From Polyangium sp. 6x1 (GTDB taxonomy: Bacteria; Myxococcota_A; Polyangia; Polyangiales; Polyangiaceae): a stretch of 64,000 nt of DNA. A program made the position numbers and the translations under genes. Under the pieces are notes generated by a model, which saw nothing but the letters and a program-made list of their open reading frames with translations, made no database searches and was not told the origin of the DNA. The stretch spans positions 1-64,000 of the forward strand of contig NZ_JARZHH010000021.1 in NCBI RefSeq assembly GCF_029946515.1, in the 5' to 3' direction. Shown piece after piece: positions 25,947 through 34,528 of this stretch. Numbering within the stretch: the first letter of the stretch is position 1; each line of letters begins with the position of its first letter.

Positions 25947-27449
25947 ATGAAGAAAACGATCGCTTCGTATGCATTCGGCCTCGCTGGCCTCGCCGCGCTC
26001 GCCGGTCTCGCGCTCCTCGCTCCTGCCTGCGCGGACGAGCCCAACCAGAACCCGCCGCCGCCCCCCGAGCCCGACATCGAGCGCTTCAAGCCCGACGGGT
26101 GTGAATTCGAGGTCGCCACCCGCCCCGAATACCTCCATTACCAGCGCGGCAGCGCCAAGGTCTCGGCCGCGCCCGACATCCGCCGCGTCCGCCTCGGCCT
26201 CGGCGGCAACGTCGAGGTCGGCTCGCCGGGCCGCGCCGACCCCGCGACCTCCGCGGGCTTCGGCTGGCAGACCGACATGGAGACCCTCGCGAGCGAGATC
26301 CAGTGGGGCACCACGCCCGACCCCACGACCTGGCCCGCCGAGAACCGCAAGAGCGGCGTCACGTGGGTGACCCCGGAGGGCCTCATCGCCCCGCAGGGCG
26401 ACGACCGCATGCACGAGACCTACCTCTGCGGCCTGACCCCCGCGACGACCTATTATTATCGTGTCGGCGGCGGCCCCGCGGGCAAGGAGGTCTGGAGCGA
26501 GGTCCATGCCTTCACGACCACGCCGAAGGATCCCGATGCCGAGGTGATCCTCGGCGTCTCGGGCGACGCGCGCGGCCAGGACAACCAGGCCTGGCGCCTG
26601 ATCCAGCGCCGCATGATGAAGGCCGGCGTCACGGCCGAGCTCTTCTCGGGCGACATGATCAATTTCGCCACCGACCAGAGCGAATGGCACAAGTGGCTCG
26701 ATCTCGCGGCCAAGGATGCCGACGGCAGCCTGCTCACGCTCGGCCAGATCCTCACGCTCTCGACGCACGGCAACCACGAGAACCACACGACGCATTTCTA
26801 CAGCAGCGTCGTCCTGCCCCAGGACACCACGAAATTCCCCGAATATAACGAGCTGTTTTATTCGGTCGACATCGGCCCGGTCCACGTCGTGGTCGTCGAC
26901 GACTTCTGGATCACGTCCCCGACCGGAAAACCCGAATACGCGCCGATGCTGAAGGCGTGGCTCGAGAAGGACCTCGAGGCGGCGAACCAGAATCGCGCGA
27001 ACGTGCCGTGGATCGTCGGCATGCACCACCACGCGGAGTTCTCCTCGTCGTCGCACGGCACCGACGCGGACGTCCTGCTCGGGCGGCAGTTCTTCGTGCC
27101 GATCTGGGACAAGTACGAGGTCGACCTCATGGTCCTCGGCCACGACCACAACTACGAGCGCACGAAGCGGCTCACGGGACCACTCGCCGAAGGCACGCTC
27201 GATCCCGTCGTCCAGGACCCGCCCGTGAAGGGCACGACCTACATGGTCTGCGCCGGCGCCGGCGCCGACGCGTACGGCAACGGAACCAGCGTGTGGACCG
27301 ACAAGAGCGCGAGCTACGACAGCAAGAGCGTCTTCGGCTTCTACTCGTTCCTCAAGGTCGACAAGGCCTCGCTCACCATCGAGTCGCACGAGATCCGGCC
27401 CGACGAGACCGACCCGATCATCGACTCGATCACCCTCACCAAGAACTGA
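25947..27449 (+). CDS. Purple acid phosphatase-like metallophosphoesterase lipoprotein
   Basis: 500 residues, GGGAG upstream of the ATG. Signal ends at the lipobox LLAPAC (C28), followed by a Pro-rich spacer. A fibronectin-type N-terminal domain (YLCGLTPATTYYYRVGG) precedes the metallophosphoesterase domain, the layout of plant-like purple acid phosphatases. Metal ligands are visible in VSGDARGQ, HGNHENH, MHHHAE and LGHDHNYERT. It should release phosphate from phosphomonoesters outside the cell or in the periplasm, anchored by lipid. Located between a porin and an EF-hand lipoprotein gene. Confidence 0.85.
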   Translation: MKKTIASYAFGLAGLAALAGLALLAPACADEPNQNPPPPPEPDIERFKPDGCEFEVATRPEYLHYQRGSAKVSAAPDIRRVRLGLGGNVEVGSPGRADPATSAGFGWQTDMETLASEIQWGTTPDPTTWPAENRKSGVTWVTPEGLIAPQGDDRMHETYLCGLTPATTYYYRVGGGPAGKEVWSEVHAFTTTPKDPDAEVILGVSGDARGQDNQAWRLIQRRMMKAGVTAELFSGDMINFATDQSEWHKWLDLAAKDADGSLLTLGQILTLSTHGNHENHTTHFYSSVVLPQDTTKFPEYNELFYSVDIGPVHVVVVDDFWITSPTGKPEYAPMLKAWLEKDLEAANQNRANVPWIVGMHHHAEFSSSSHGTDADVLLGRQFFVPIWDKYEVDLMVLGHDHNYERTKRLTGPLAEGTLDPVVQDPPVKGTTYMVCAGAGADAYGNGTSVWTDKSASYDSKSVFGFYSFLKVDKASLTIESHEIRPDETDPIIDSITLTKN

Positions 27450-27574
27450 TCCGCGCCGCCCCGGGCGCTCGCTCTGCCTGCCCGCGCGCGCCGCGCGAGC
27501 GCCCTCGTTCATCCCTTGCGCTACTGCAACTCGTTTGCTACTTGATCATCGTTGCTTTTGCGGAGGTGATTCAA

Positions 27575-28468
27575 GTGAAGCGAATGTGCGGGATCCGTGC
27601 GCAGCTCCTCGCCCTCGGAAGTGCGGCGTTTTTCGTCGTCGGATGCGGCGGCGAGGACGGCGCGACGGCCGAGAAGGGCTCGGCTCAGGTGTTCGTCGAG
27701 GCCGAGGACACCATCCCGAACGGCCTCGCCGCCGGCATGGGCGACGAGGACATCCAGGACGGCTGGAGCGTCACCTACGACCGCTTCCTCGTCACGATTG
27801 GCAACATCCGCGCCTCGCGCTCCGATGCGACGGAGGCGCTCTCCGCGCCCGACGTGTATGTCCTCGACCTGAAGAAGGTCCCCGCGGGCGGGTACGTCGT
27901 GGCGAAGTTCGACGACGTGAGCGCGACCCGATGGGACCGCTTCGGCTTCGACCTGCCGAACGCCAAACCCGGCGCCAAGGGCCTCGGGGACACGGCCGAG
28001 GCCGACGTCTCGCTCCTCGTCGACAACGGATGGTCTCTCTACATCGCGGGCACGCTCGACAACGGCACCACGCAAAAGACCTTCCGCTGGGGCCTCTCCG
28101 CCGGCACCTCGTACGACGACTGCGCCACGGAGGATGAGAGCCCCGGCTTCGCGGTCCCGGCCGGCGGCACGGTGCCGGTCAAACCCACGATCCACGGCGA
28201 TCATTGGTTCTTCAACAACATCACGGCCGGCGCCGAGGTCACGGCGCGCTACGCCCAGTACATCGCCGACGCGGACGCGAACGGCGACGGCGAGACCACG
28301 CTCGACGAGCTGAAGCAGACGCAGGCCGCCGCCGTGTTCCCGCCCGACAAGTACAGCCTCGCCGGCGTCCCGATCGAGACCGCGTACGACTACGTCCTCG
28401 CGCAGGCGCGCACGCTCGGCGACTACCAGGGCGACGGCGAGTGCCCGACGCGCAAGGTCCTCCCCTGA
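27575..28468 (+). CDS. EF-hand-containing lipoprotein
   Basis: 297 residues. The GTG at 27575 is preferred over ATG 27584 because GGAGGTGAT ends four bases before it. Lipobox FVVGC (C24). The mature protein is largely beta and unassigned (DGWSVTYDRFLVTIGNIR, HWFFNNITAGAEVTARYAQY). Near residues 231-245 the sequence DADANGDGETTLDEL is a complete calcium-binding EF-hand loop. Calcium at the cell surface could stabilise it or link it to a partner. Probably the third gene of the porin-phosphatase group, 125 bases downstream. Confidence 0.75.
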   Translation: MKRMCGIRAQLLALGSAAFFVVGCGGEDGATAEKGSAQVFVEAEDTIPNGLAAGMGDEDIQDGWSVTYDRFLVTIGNIRASRSDATEALSAPDVYVLDLKKVPAGGYVVAKFDDVSATRWDRFGFDLPNAKPGAKGLGDTAEADVSLLVDNGWSLYIAGTLDNGTTQKTFRWGLSAGTSYDDCATEDESPGFAVPAGGTVPVKPTIHGDHWFFNNITAGAEVTARYAQYIADADANGDGETTLDELKQTQAAAVFPPDKYSLAGVPIETAYDYVLAQARTLGDYQGDGECPTRKVLP

Positions 28469-28537
28469 GCACGCGCTCGTCCGTTCCGGCCCTCACCCCC
28501 CTGGGCCCTCGTCCGGATCGGTGCTATTCCGGCCCCC

Positions 28538-29647
28538 GTGCGCGATCCCTATGATGTGCTCGGCGTCGACCGCTCGGCGACGCAGGACGAGATCAAGAGC
28601 GCCTTCCGCAAGCTCGCCGCGCAGCACCACCCGGACAAGAACCCGGGCGACGACGGGGCGCACCAGCGCTTCAAGGAGATCAACGCGGCCTACCAGATCC
28701 TGAGTGATCCGCAGAAGCGCGCCGCGTTCGATCGCTTCGGCCCGATGGGCGCCAACGCCGCGTCGGCGGGCGGGCCCTTCGGCGGCGGCGCCGTCGATCT
28801 GAACGACCTCAACATCGACGGCCTCTTCGGCGACCTGCTCGGCGCGCTCGGCATCAAGGTCGGCGACCGCGGCAACCTCCAGAAAGAGATCCGCATCAGC
28901 TTCGAAGAAGCGGCGTTCGGCTGCACGAAGGAGATCACGTACGAGCGCGTCGTGCCCTGCGACGACTGCGGCGGCGTCGGCGCGGCGAAGGGCACGCAGA
29001 CCGAGCGCTGCAGCCTCTGCCTCGGCCGCGGCCGCGTCCGCATGCAGCAGGGCGTCTTCCCGATCGCGATCGAGCGTCCGTGCACGCGTTGCCGCGGCAC
29101 GGGCCGCATCGTGCTCGACCCCTGCAAACCTTGCCGCGGCGCGGGCATCGTCCCCAAGCCGCGCACGATCGAGGTCACGATCCCCGGGGGCATCGAGAAC
29201 GGCACGCCCTGGATCGTCGCGCGCGGCGGCAACTGCACGCGCCCCGACCGCGCGCCGGGCGATCTCGAGCTCACGATCCGCGTCTCGCCGCACGAGTTTT
29301 TCCGCCGCGTCGGCGACGACGTCGTTTGCTCGCTCCCGATCTCCTTCCCGGTCGCCGCGCTCGGTGGCGAGATCGAGGTCCCCACGCTCGAAGGCAAACA
29401 GCGCAAGCTCCGCATCCCCGCGGGCACGCAGCCGGGCGCGGTGGTGCGCGTCAAAGGCCAGGGGGTTACGCGACGCGTCATGGGCGGTCGTGGGGATCAG
29501 CTCGTCGAAATCGGCATCCAGATCCCTACGAAGCTCACGGACGAGCAGAAGGAGCTCATCACGCGGCTCGCCTCGACCCTGGGCGAAGTGCCCCAGGAGG
29601 CCGAGCATGAGAGTTTCATGGACAAGTTGAAGAACCTTTTTGGGTAG
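28538..29647 (+). CDS. dnaJ: DnaJ-type co-chaperone
   Basis: 369 residues from GTG. J domain at 1-70 with the HPD motif (AAQHHPDKNPG); a short Gly-rich linker; four CxxCxGxG zinc motifs (CDDCGGVG, CSLCLGRG, CTRCRGTG, CKPCRGAG); then the substrate-binding beta domain and a C-terminal dimer segment (IPTKLTDEQKELITRLAS). It stimulates the ATPase of DnaK and hands over unfolded protein. No dnaK or grpE is nearby, so this may be one of several DnaJ paralogues, and the G/F linker is shorter than in E. coli. Confidence 0.92.
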   Translation: MRDPYDVLGVDRSATQDEIKSAFRKLAAQHHPDKNPGDDGAHQRFKEINAAYQILSDPQKRAAFDRFGPMGANAASAGGPFGGGAVDLNDLNIDGLFGDLLGALGIKVGDRGNLQKEIRISFEEAAFGCTKEITYERVVPCDDCGGVGAAKGTQTERCSLCLGRGRVRMQQGVFPIAIERPCTRCRGTGRIVLDPCKPCRGAGIVPKPRTIEVTIPGGIENGTPWIVARGGNCTRPDRAPGDLELTIRVSPHEFFRRVGDDVVCSLPISFPVAALGGEIEVPTLEGKQRKLRIPAGTQPGAVVRVKGQGVTRRVMGGRGDQLVEIGIQIPTKLTDEQKELITRLASTLGEVPQEAEHESFMDKLKNLFG

Positions 29648-29665
29648 GCTTGTCGTTCGAGCAGC

Positions 29666-30550
29666 GTGGCTCAAACGACCACGTCAGCGCTCCTCGATCC
29701 GACCGAGACGAAGACGAGTATGAGCAAGCCCATGTCCAAGTTCATCGACGTGCTGAGCGACTCGACAGGCGAGACCGCGGAAAAGGTGGTCCGCGCCGCT
29801 CTCCTCCAGTTCCCGCAAGCGGGCGTGCAGATCCGCCTGCACACGCGCGTGCGCACGAAGGAGGTCGCGCGTCCGGTCCTCGAGCGCGCCGCGAAGGAAG
29901 GCGCGCTGCTCGTGTTCACGGTCGTGAGCCCCGAGCTACGCGAGTTCATCCACTCGGCGACGGCGGAGCTGCGCATCGAGGCGATCGACGTGATCGGCTC
30001 GCTCATCGGCAAGCTCGGCACCTTCCTCGATCGCGAGCCGATCAACCTGCCGAGCGCGATGCTGCCGCTCAGCGACGAGTACTTCCGCCGCATCGAGGCC
30101 GTCGAGTTCGCCGTCAAGAGCGACGACGGCAAGGAGCCGCGCAATTTCCGCAAGGCCGACATCATCCTCGTCGGCGTCTCGCGCACCTCGAAGACGCCGC
30201 TCTCGACGCTGCTCGCGCAGCGCGGCCTCAAGGTCGCGAACCTGCCGCTCGTGCTCGGCGTCCCGCTCCCGCACGAGATCGAGGAGGCGCCGAGCGATCG
30301 CATCGTCGGCCTCACGATCGGCCTCGATCAGCTCTGCGAGATCCGCCAGGCGCGCCTGCGCCAGCTCGGCATGCCCCCCGAGACGAATTACGCCATGCGC
30401 GAGCACGTGCGCACGGAGCTCGACTTCGCGCACAACATCTTCCGCGCGCACCCCGAGTGGCCGGTCGTCGACGTCACGGGGCGCGCGATCGAGGAGACGG
30501 CGGTCATCATCCTGGAGAGCATTCACGAGCGGAACCGCGCCGCCCACTGA
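29666..30550 (+). CDS. ppsR: PEP synthase / PPDK regulatory protein (kinase-phosphorylase)
   Basis: 294 residues from GTG 29666; ATG 29720 (MSKPMSKFIDV) is equally possible and gives the normal family start. Conserved blocks: VLSDSTGETAEKV, VFTVVSPELREFI, the P-loop-like GVSRTSKTPLS, and GLTIGLDQLCEIRQ. The family (DUF299) both phosphorylates (ADP-dependent) and de-phosphorylates (Pi-dependent) the threonine next to the catalytic His of pyruvate,water or pyruvate,phosphate dikinase. The target enzyme gene is not in the window. Confidence 0.92.
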   Translation: MAQTTTSALLDPTETKTSMSKPMSKFIDVLSDSTGETAEKVVRAALLQFPQAGVQIRLHTRVRTKEVARPVLERAAKEGALLVFTVVSPELREFIHSATAELRIEAIDVIGSLIGKLGTFLDREPINLPSAMLPLSDEYFRRIEAVEFAVKSDDGKEPRNFRKADIILVGVSRTSKTPLSTLLAQRGLKVANLPLVLGVPLPHEIEEAPSDRIVGLTIGLDQLCEIRQARLRQLGMPPETNYAMREHVRTELDFAHNIFRAHPEWPVVDVTGRAIEETAVIILESIHERNRAAH

Positions 30551-30611
30551 ACCACGTGGTGCCCCCGATCGCCCTTGTGCCTGAGACGGCGCGGGGCGGA
30601 TAATCGGGCCC

Positions 30612-32294
30612 ATGACTTCAGCCGGGCTCAAGCAAACAACACTCGTTGCTTTCGCGCTTCTCCTCGTCCCGGGGGCCCTCGCGGTCTCCTGCTCCGCGAC
30701 GTCGAACCGAAACGAGTTCGGCGACGGCGGCGCGGGAGGGGACGGGCAAGGCCCGGGAGGGCCTGGAAGCGGCGGCGAAGGCGGCAACATCTTCGTCGGC
30801 CCCGGCGGCGCGGGCGGCTTCGGCGGCGGTGATCCCGGCGCCGATCCGACGACGTGTGATCAGGCCGCGGCGGCGCGCACGTACATCGGCTGCGACTTCT
30901 GGCCGACGGTCGTCGCGAACAACGTCTGGTCGATCTTCGACTACGCGGTCGTCGTCGCGAACGCGGGGGATCAGCCGGCGAACGTCACGGTCACGCGCGG
31001 GGCCGAGACCATCGCGACGGCGACGGTCCAGCCGAACGACCTCGCGAAGATCTACCTCCCGTGGGTGCCCGAGCTGAAGGGCCCGGACGCCGACGCCTTC
31101 GGCTCGGCCACGCCGCTCTCGAACACGGTGCGCGTGCCGAACGGCGCCTACCACCTCGTCGCGACGCGCCCGGTCACGGTCTACCAGTTCAACGCGCTCG
31201 AGTACGGCCCGCAGGGCGGCCCGCCGGGCAAGGACTGGAGCTCGTGCCCCGGCGAGCTCAGCGGCATCGGCTGTTTCTCCTACTCGAACGACGCTTCGCT
31301 CCTGCTCCCGAGCACGGCCATGACCGGCAACTACCGCATCACGAGCGCGGCCGGCTGGCCCTCGCCGAACATCGGCGCCTACTTCGCGATCACGGGCACG
31401 GTGGACGGGACGAACGTGCAGGTCCAGGTCTCGGGCCTCGGCGACCTCGTCGGCGGCGGTGGTGTCCCGAGCACCGGACCGGGCGGCGTCGCGAGCTTCT
31501 CTCTCAACCGCGGCGAGGTCGTCGAGGTCGTCTACTCCCCGTTCGCCGACCCGGCCGGCTCGCAAGTGTACGCGGACAAACCCGTCCAGGTCATCGCGGG
31601 CTTGCCTTGCACGCAGATGCCGCTCGGCTCCTCGGCGTGCGACCACATCGAGGAGTCCGTCTTCCCGGCGGAGACGCTCGGCAAGCATTACTTCGTCACG
31701 GTCCCGACCTCGCCGGGCGGCGGCCCTGTCGGCCACGTCGTGCGCCTCTTCGGCAACGTGAACGGCACGAAGCTCACGTACGCGGGCGTGACGCCGCCGG
31801 GCGCGCCGCTCAGCATCAACGCGGGGCAGGTCGTCGACCTCGGCCAGGTCGGCCAGGACTTCGAGATCACCGGCGACCACGAGTTTGCCATCGCCTCCTT
31901 CCAGCTCGGCGCCTCGATCGTCGATCCGTTCGCGAGCGATCAGGCGAAGGGGGATCCTGCGCAGAGCCTCGCCACTGCGGTCGAGCAATACCGCCTGAAG
32001 TACATCTTCCTCGCGCCGAACGATTACGACGAGAGCTACGTCGACGTCGTGCAGCCGCTCACGGCGAAGGTCACGCTCGACGGGTCGGAGGTCGGGCAGC
32101 CGCCGAGCCCGATCAGCTCGGGCTTCGGCATCGTGCGTCTCCCGCTCGGCCCTGGGAAGAACGGCGCGCACGTGCTCACCGCGACCGAGCCCGTCGGCAT
32201 CCAGGTCATGGGGTATGGCTCGTACACGAGTTACCAGTACCCCGGTGGGCTGAACCTCGCGACCATCGCCCCGCCCCCGCCCCCGCCCAAGTGA
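30612..32294 (+). CDS. IgGFc-binding-domain lipoprotein
   Basis: 560 residues. Signal with lipobox AVSC (C27), then a Gly-rich spacer (GGAGGDGQGPGGPGSGG, GGEGGNIFVG) typical of polyangial lipoproteins. The rest, about residues 80-550, matches the IgGFc_binding family: VTVYQFNALE, NDASLLLP, DHIEESVFPAETLGKHYFV, FLAPNDYDESYVDVV, and GYGSYTSYQYPGG. Family proteins are surface exposed in predatory deltaproteobacteria and resemble part of animal FCGBP; their ligand in bacteria is unknown. Ends in a poly-Pro tail. Confidence 0.85.
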   Translation: MTSAGLKQTTLVAFALLLVPGALAVSCSATSNRNEFGDGGAGGDGQGPGGPGSGGEGGNIFVGPGGAGGFGGGDPGADPTTCDQAAAARTYIGCDFWPTVVANNVWSIFDYAVVVANAGDQPANVTVTRGAETIATATVQPNDLAKIYLPWVPELKGPDADAFGSATPLSNTVRVPNGAYHLVATRPVTVYQFNALEYGPQGGPPGKDWSSCPGELSGIGCFSYSNDASLLLPSTAMTGNYRITSAAGWPSPNIGAYFAITGTVDGTNVQVQVSGLGDLVGGGGVPSTGPGGVASFSLNRGEVVEVVYSPFADPAGSQVYADKPVQVIAGLPCTQMPLGSSACDHIEESVFPAETLGKHYFVTVPTSPGGGPVGHVVRLFGNVNGTKLTYAGVTPPGAPLSINAGQVVDLGQVGQDFEITGDHEFAIASFQLGASIVDPFASDQAKGDPAQSLATAVEQYRLKYIFLAPNDYDESYVDVVQPLTAKVTLDGSEVGQPPSPISSGFGIVRLPLGPGKNGAHVLTATEPVGIQVMGYGSYTSYQYPGGLNLATIAPPPPPPK

Positions 32295-32327
32295 TCGGCG
32301 GAAAAATCAGTTATTCTCCGACGCACT

Positions 32328-32849
32328 GTGTCTTTGCGCAGAGTGTTCGTCCTGGGCTTAGGGCTTCTGGGGGCCGTCCTAGCAGGGCTCCCGGCGTGTA
32401 AGGATCCGAAGCGTCCGCCGCCCGATGTGGACGGAGGACATGGCGGCGAGGGGGGTTGTCCCGTACGTCCTCCCGAGCCGCTCTTCGTCCTCGACGTTCG
32501 CGCGGACGAAGAGCCCCTCCCGCCCGACCTGCGCATCGTCGTCGAGTGGAGCGCCGGCGACGAACCGGCGTTCGACCTGTCCGACGCGACCACGTGGAAG
32601 ACGCTCGACGACGGCGCGAACTTCGTCTGCAACCTCGATCGAACCAAGCCTCCGCCCACGGATCTCGCCGCGCTCCTGTGCGAGCTCTGGACGAGCGGCC
32701 CGGTGAACGTGCTCGTCACGGCTGACGGGTTCGAGCCGCACGCCGAAACGTTGCAGCCCGTGATGAGCGAGCTCTGCGGCACGCCGATGCCGATGGAGGT
32801 GGCCATCCTGCTCTCGCGTGCGAAGATGGACGCCGGCGCGACGCCCTGA
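32328..32849 (+). CDS. Small Cys-containing lipoprotein
   Basis: 173 residues from a GTG start, with no good ribosome site. MSLRRVFVLGLGLLGAVLAGLPAC provides a lipobox with C24. A short acidic Gly/His spacer follows (DVDGGHGGEGGCP). The mature domain (VLDVRADEEPLPPDLRIVVEWSAG to LVTADGFEPHAETL) has the alternation of a beta sandwich, as in carboxypeptidase-regulatory or CnaB-like folds, with three further Cys. No family is recognised. It starts 33 bases after the IgGFc-like lipoprotein gene and may be its operon partner. Confidence 0.65.
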   Translation: MSLRRVFVLGLGLLGAVLAGLPACKDPKRPPPDVDGGHGGEGGCPVRPPEPLFVLDVRADEEPLPPDLRIVVEWSAGDEPAFDLSDATTWKTLDDGANFVCNLDRTKPPPTDLAALLCELWTSGPVNVLVTADGFEPHAETLQPVMSELCGTPMPMEVAILLSRAKMDAGATP

Positions 32850-32869
32850 AAGGAAAGGCGAAGGAGCGG

Positions 32870-33730
32870 ATGGCTTCTCGTGGCGGTGGCAGGTTGATCC
32901 CCCGCATCGTCTACGGGGTCACGGGCACGTTGTTCGGCGGCGCGGTTTTCCTCGCGGGCCGGCGGCTGTATGGTGACCACGTCATCCAGCGAAGGTGGCG
33001 CGCGCTCCTGCCTCGGCCGAGCGAAGGCCGCTTCGATCCGCGCGAGCTCGACGACCTTCCCGAGCCTGTGGCGCGTTACTTCCGGCATGCGCTCGCGGAG
33101 GGGGCTCCGCTCGATCCGGCTGTGCGGATCGCGATTCGCGGCGAGATGCGCCTGTCGCCGACGGACGCGTGGCGACCGATGGAGGCCGAGGCGCTGCTCG
33201 CGCCGCCGCGCGGGTTTGTCTGGAAGGCGTCGGTCGGCACGGGAGGCAGCCGCTTCGTGGGGTACGACTGGCTCGAAGGCGAGGACGCGGGCAGCGAGTT
33301 TTATGCGATCGGCGCCCTCCCCGTGGCGCATGCGCGGGGGCTCGACGTGCGTCGCTCTGCGGCGGGCCGCCTCGCGCTCGAATCGATCCTCTCGCCGGCG
33401 TCGCTGCTCCCTTCGCGTGGGGTTCGCTGGGAGGTCGAGGGGCCTGACGCGATCCGCGCCACGCTGCGCATCGCGGGCGAGCCGCACACCGTGGCGATCT
33501 CCATCAACGACGCGGGCGGGGTGCGCTCGGCGAGCCTGCTTCGCTGGTCGAACCAGACCAAGGACAAGCGCTTCACGTGGATCCCGTTCGGCGTGGACGT
33601 CGAGGAGGAGCGCAGCGAGGGCGGCCTCACGCTCCCTTCGCGCCTCCGCGTGGCGTACTGGCCCGGCACGGAGCAGCGGTTCGAGTTTTATCGGGCGGAG
33701 CAGTGGATCGTCCCCCTCGCAGGCGGTTGA
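32870..33730 (+). CDS. DUF6544/DUF6920-like membrane-anchored protein
   Basis: 286 residues, with AAGGAG upstream. One N-terminal membrane helix (about 10-30, IVYGVTGTLFGGAVFLAG), then a globular part that starts LDDLPEPVARYFRHALAEG and continues IRGEMRLSPTDAWRPMEAEALLAPPRGFVWKA-type sequence. This LPxPVxRYxxxA...PPxFVW pattern is that of the uncharacterised DUF6544/DUF6920 family. No catalytic residues are known. The C-terminal half contains LPSRLRVAYWPGTEQRFEFYR, which is also typical. Function unknown. Confidence 0.7.
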   Translation: MASRGGGRLIPRIVYGVTGTLFGGAVFLAGRRLYGDHVIQRRWRALLPRPSEGRFDPRELDDLPEPVARYFRHALAEGAPLDPAVRIAIRGEMRLSPTDAWRPMEAEALLAPPRGFVWKASVGTGGSRFVGYDWLEGEDAGSEFYAIGALPVAHARGLDVRRSAAGRLALESILSPASLLPSRGVRWEVEGPDAIRATLRIAGEPHTVAISINDAGGVRSASLLRWSNQTKDKRFTWIPFGVDVEEERSEGGLTLPSRLRVAYWPGTEQRFEFYRAEQWIVPLAGG

Positions 33731-33770
33731 GAGGCGCCGCGAGCGCCCTGGGGCTAGGGAGGAGGACGCA

Positions 33771-33788
33771 GGAATACTTCAGTATTCC
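33771..33788. promoter_or_regulatory. perfect AT-rich palindrome
   Basis: GGAATACT-TC-AGTATTCC: 8-bp perfect arms around a two-base centre, 41 bases after the DUF6544 stop and 246 bases before the next gene. It is strikingly AT-rich against about 70 percent GC surroundings and looks like an operator for a dimeric regulator. Confidence 0.4.
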
Positions 33789-34034
33789 GAGGACGACGAC
33801 CGACGATCCAGGGCGCGCAGCAAGTTTCTCGACCCCCTGGTGGGTGGATGAATATTTCCCCACCCGGTCCGTTCTTGATCCATCCCCGTATGTTGCGTCT
33901 CCTGACGTCCCGGCCCGTAACGACGAAAAATCGCGAGGATACGGTAATTCTTCGCGCTCGTTCCGGGTGTGCAGCGGGCGTTGACGTCTGGCACGGGACG
34001 TGCTGAAACGGAATCACGTAGGAGGATGGTCGTC
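33789..34034. promoter_or_regulatory. leader region of the DsbD-alpha-like gene
   Basis: The gap of 304 bases (33731-34034) also holds GGGTGG/CCCACC-type inverted repeats near 33841-33866, an imperfect 8-bp hairpin at 33932-33956 and a plausible promoter: TTGACG (33981-33986), 17 bases, TGAAAC (34004-34009). GGAGG at 34021-34025 is the ribosome site. No coding frame with gene character is seen. Confidence 0.4.
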
Positions 34035-34436
34035 ATGAAGAAAGCCCTTTCGCTCGCTGCTGTTGCAATCCTCGCTTTTGCTGGCGCCGCATTCGCGGGC
34101 GACAAGTACGACCTCAAGGTCTCGACCGCGTCGGCCAAGTCCGGCAGCAAGGCGACGGCGACCGTCACCATCAAGGCCAAGGGCGCGTATCACGTCAACC
34201 TCGAGTACCCGCACAAGCTCGTTCTCACGGCGCCCGAGGGCGTGACCGTCGAGAAGGCGAAGCTCGTCGCCGCCGACGCGAAGGTCTCGAAGGAAGAGCT
34301 GAGCTTCACGGTGGTCGCGACGGCCGCCGCGCCCGGCAAGAAGACGATCGAGGCCGAGCTCAAGGGCGCGGTCTGCACGGAGTCGACGTGCGAGCCGTTC
34401 GTCGAGAAGGTCTCGATCCCCGTCGAAGCGAAGTGA
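34035..34436 (+). CDS. Small secreted protein, DsbD-alpha-like
   Basis: 133 residues. ATG 34035 has GGAGG at a 9-base spacing; the in-frame ATG 34026 directly touches that site and is unlikely. MKKALSLAAVAILAFAGAAFA is a signal peptide. The mature domain of about 112 residues is an all-beta sandwich (KATATVTIKAKGAYHVNLEYP, VTVEKAKLVAAD) and ends with GAVCTESTCEPFVEKVSIPV. The C114-x4-C119 pair and position resemble the N-terminal redox domain of DsbD, but the protein has no membrane or thioredoxin domain. It may be a stand-alone periplasmic thiol carrier or a metal-binding protein. Confidence 0.75.
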   Translation: MKKALSLAAVAILAFAGAAFAGDKYDLKVSTASAKSGSKATATVTIKAKGAYHVNLEYPHKLVLTAPEGVTVEKAKLVAADAKVSKEELSFTVVATAAAPGKKTIEAELKGAVCTESTCEPFVEKVSIPVEAK

Positions 34437-34475
34437 GTTTTTCGCGGCGCTCTCCGGAGCGCGCGTGAAATGAAA

Positions 34476-34510
34476 AAAGCGCCGCCCCCCTCGGGCGGCG
34501 CTTTCGTTTT
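34476..34510. terminator. Strong bidirectional terminator
   Basis: AAAGCGCCGCCC (34476-34487) and GGGCGGCGCTTT (34493-34504) form a perfect 12-bp stem with a 5-base loop; CGTTTT follows on the plus strand and an A run precedes it, giving a U run on the minus strand. It separates two convergent genes. Confidence 0.9.
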
Positions 34511-34528
34511 CGAAGGTTCGAGCGAGCG

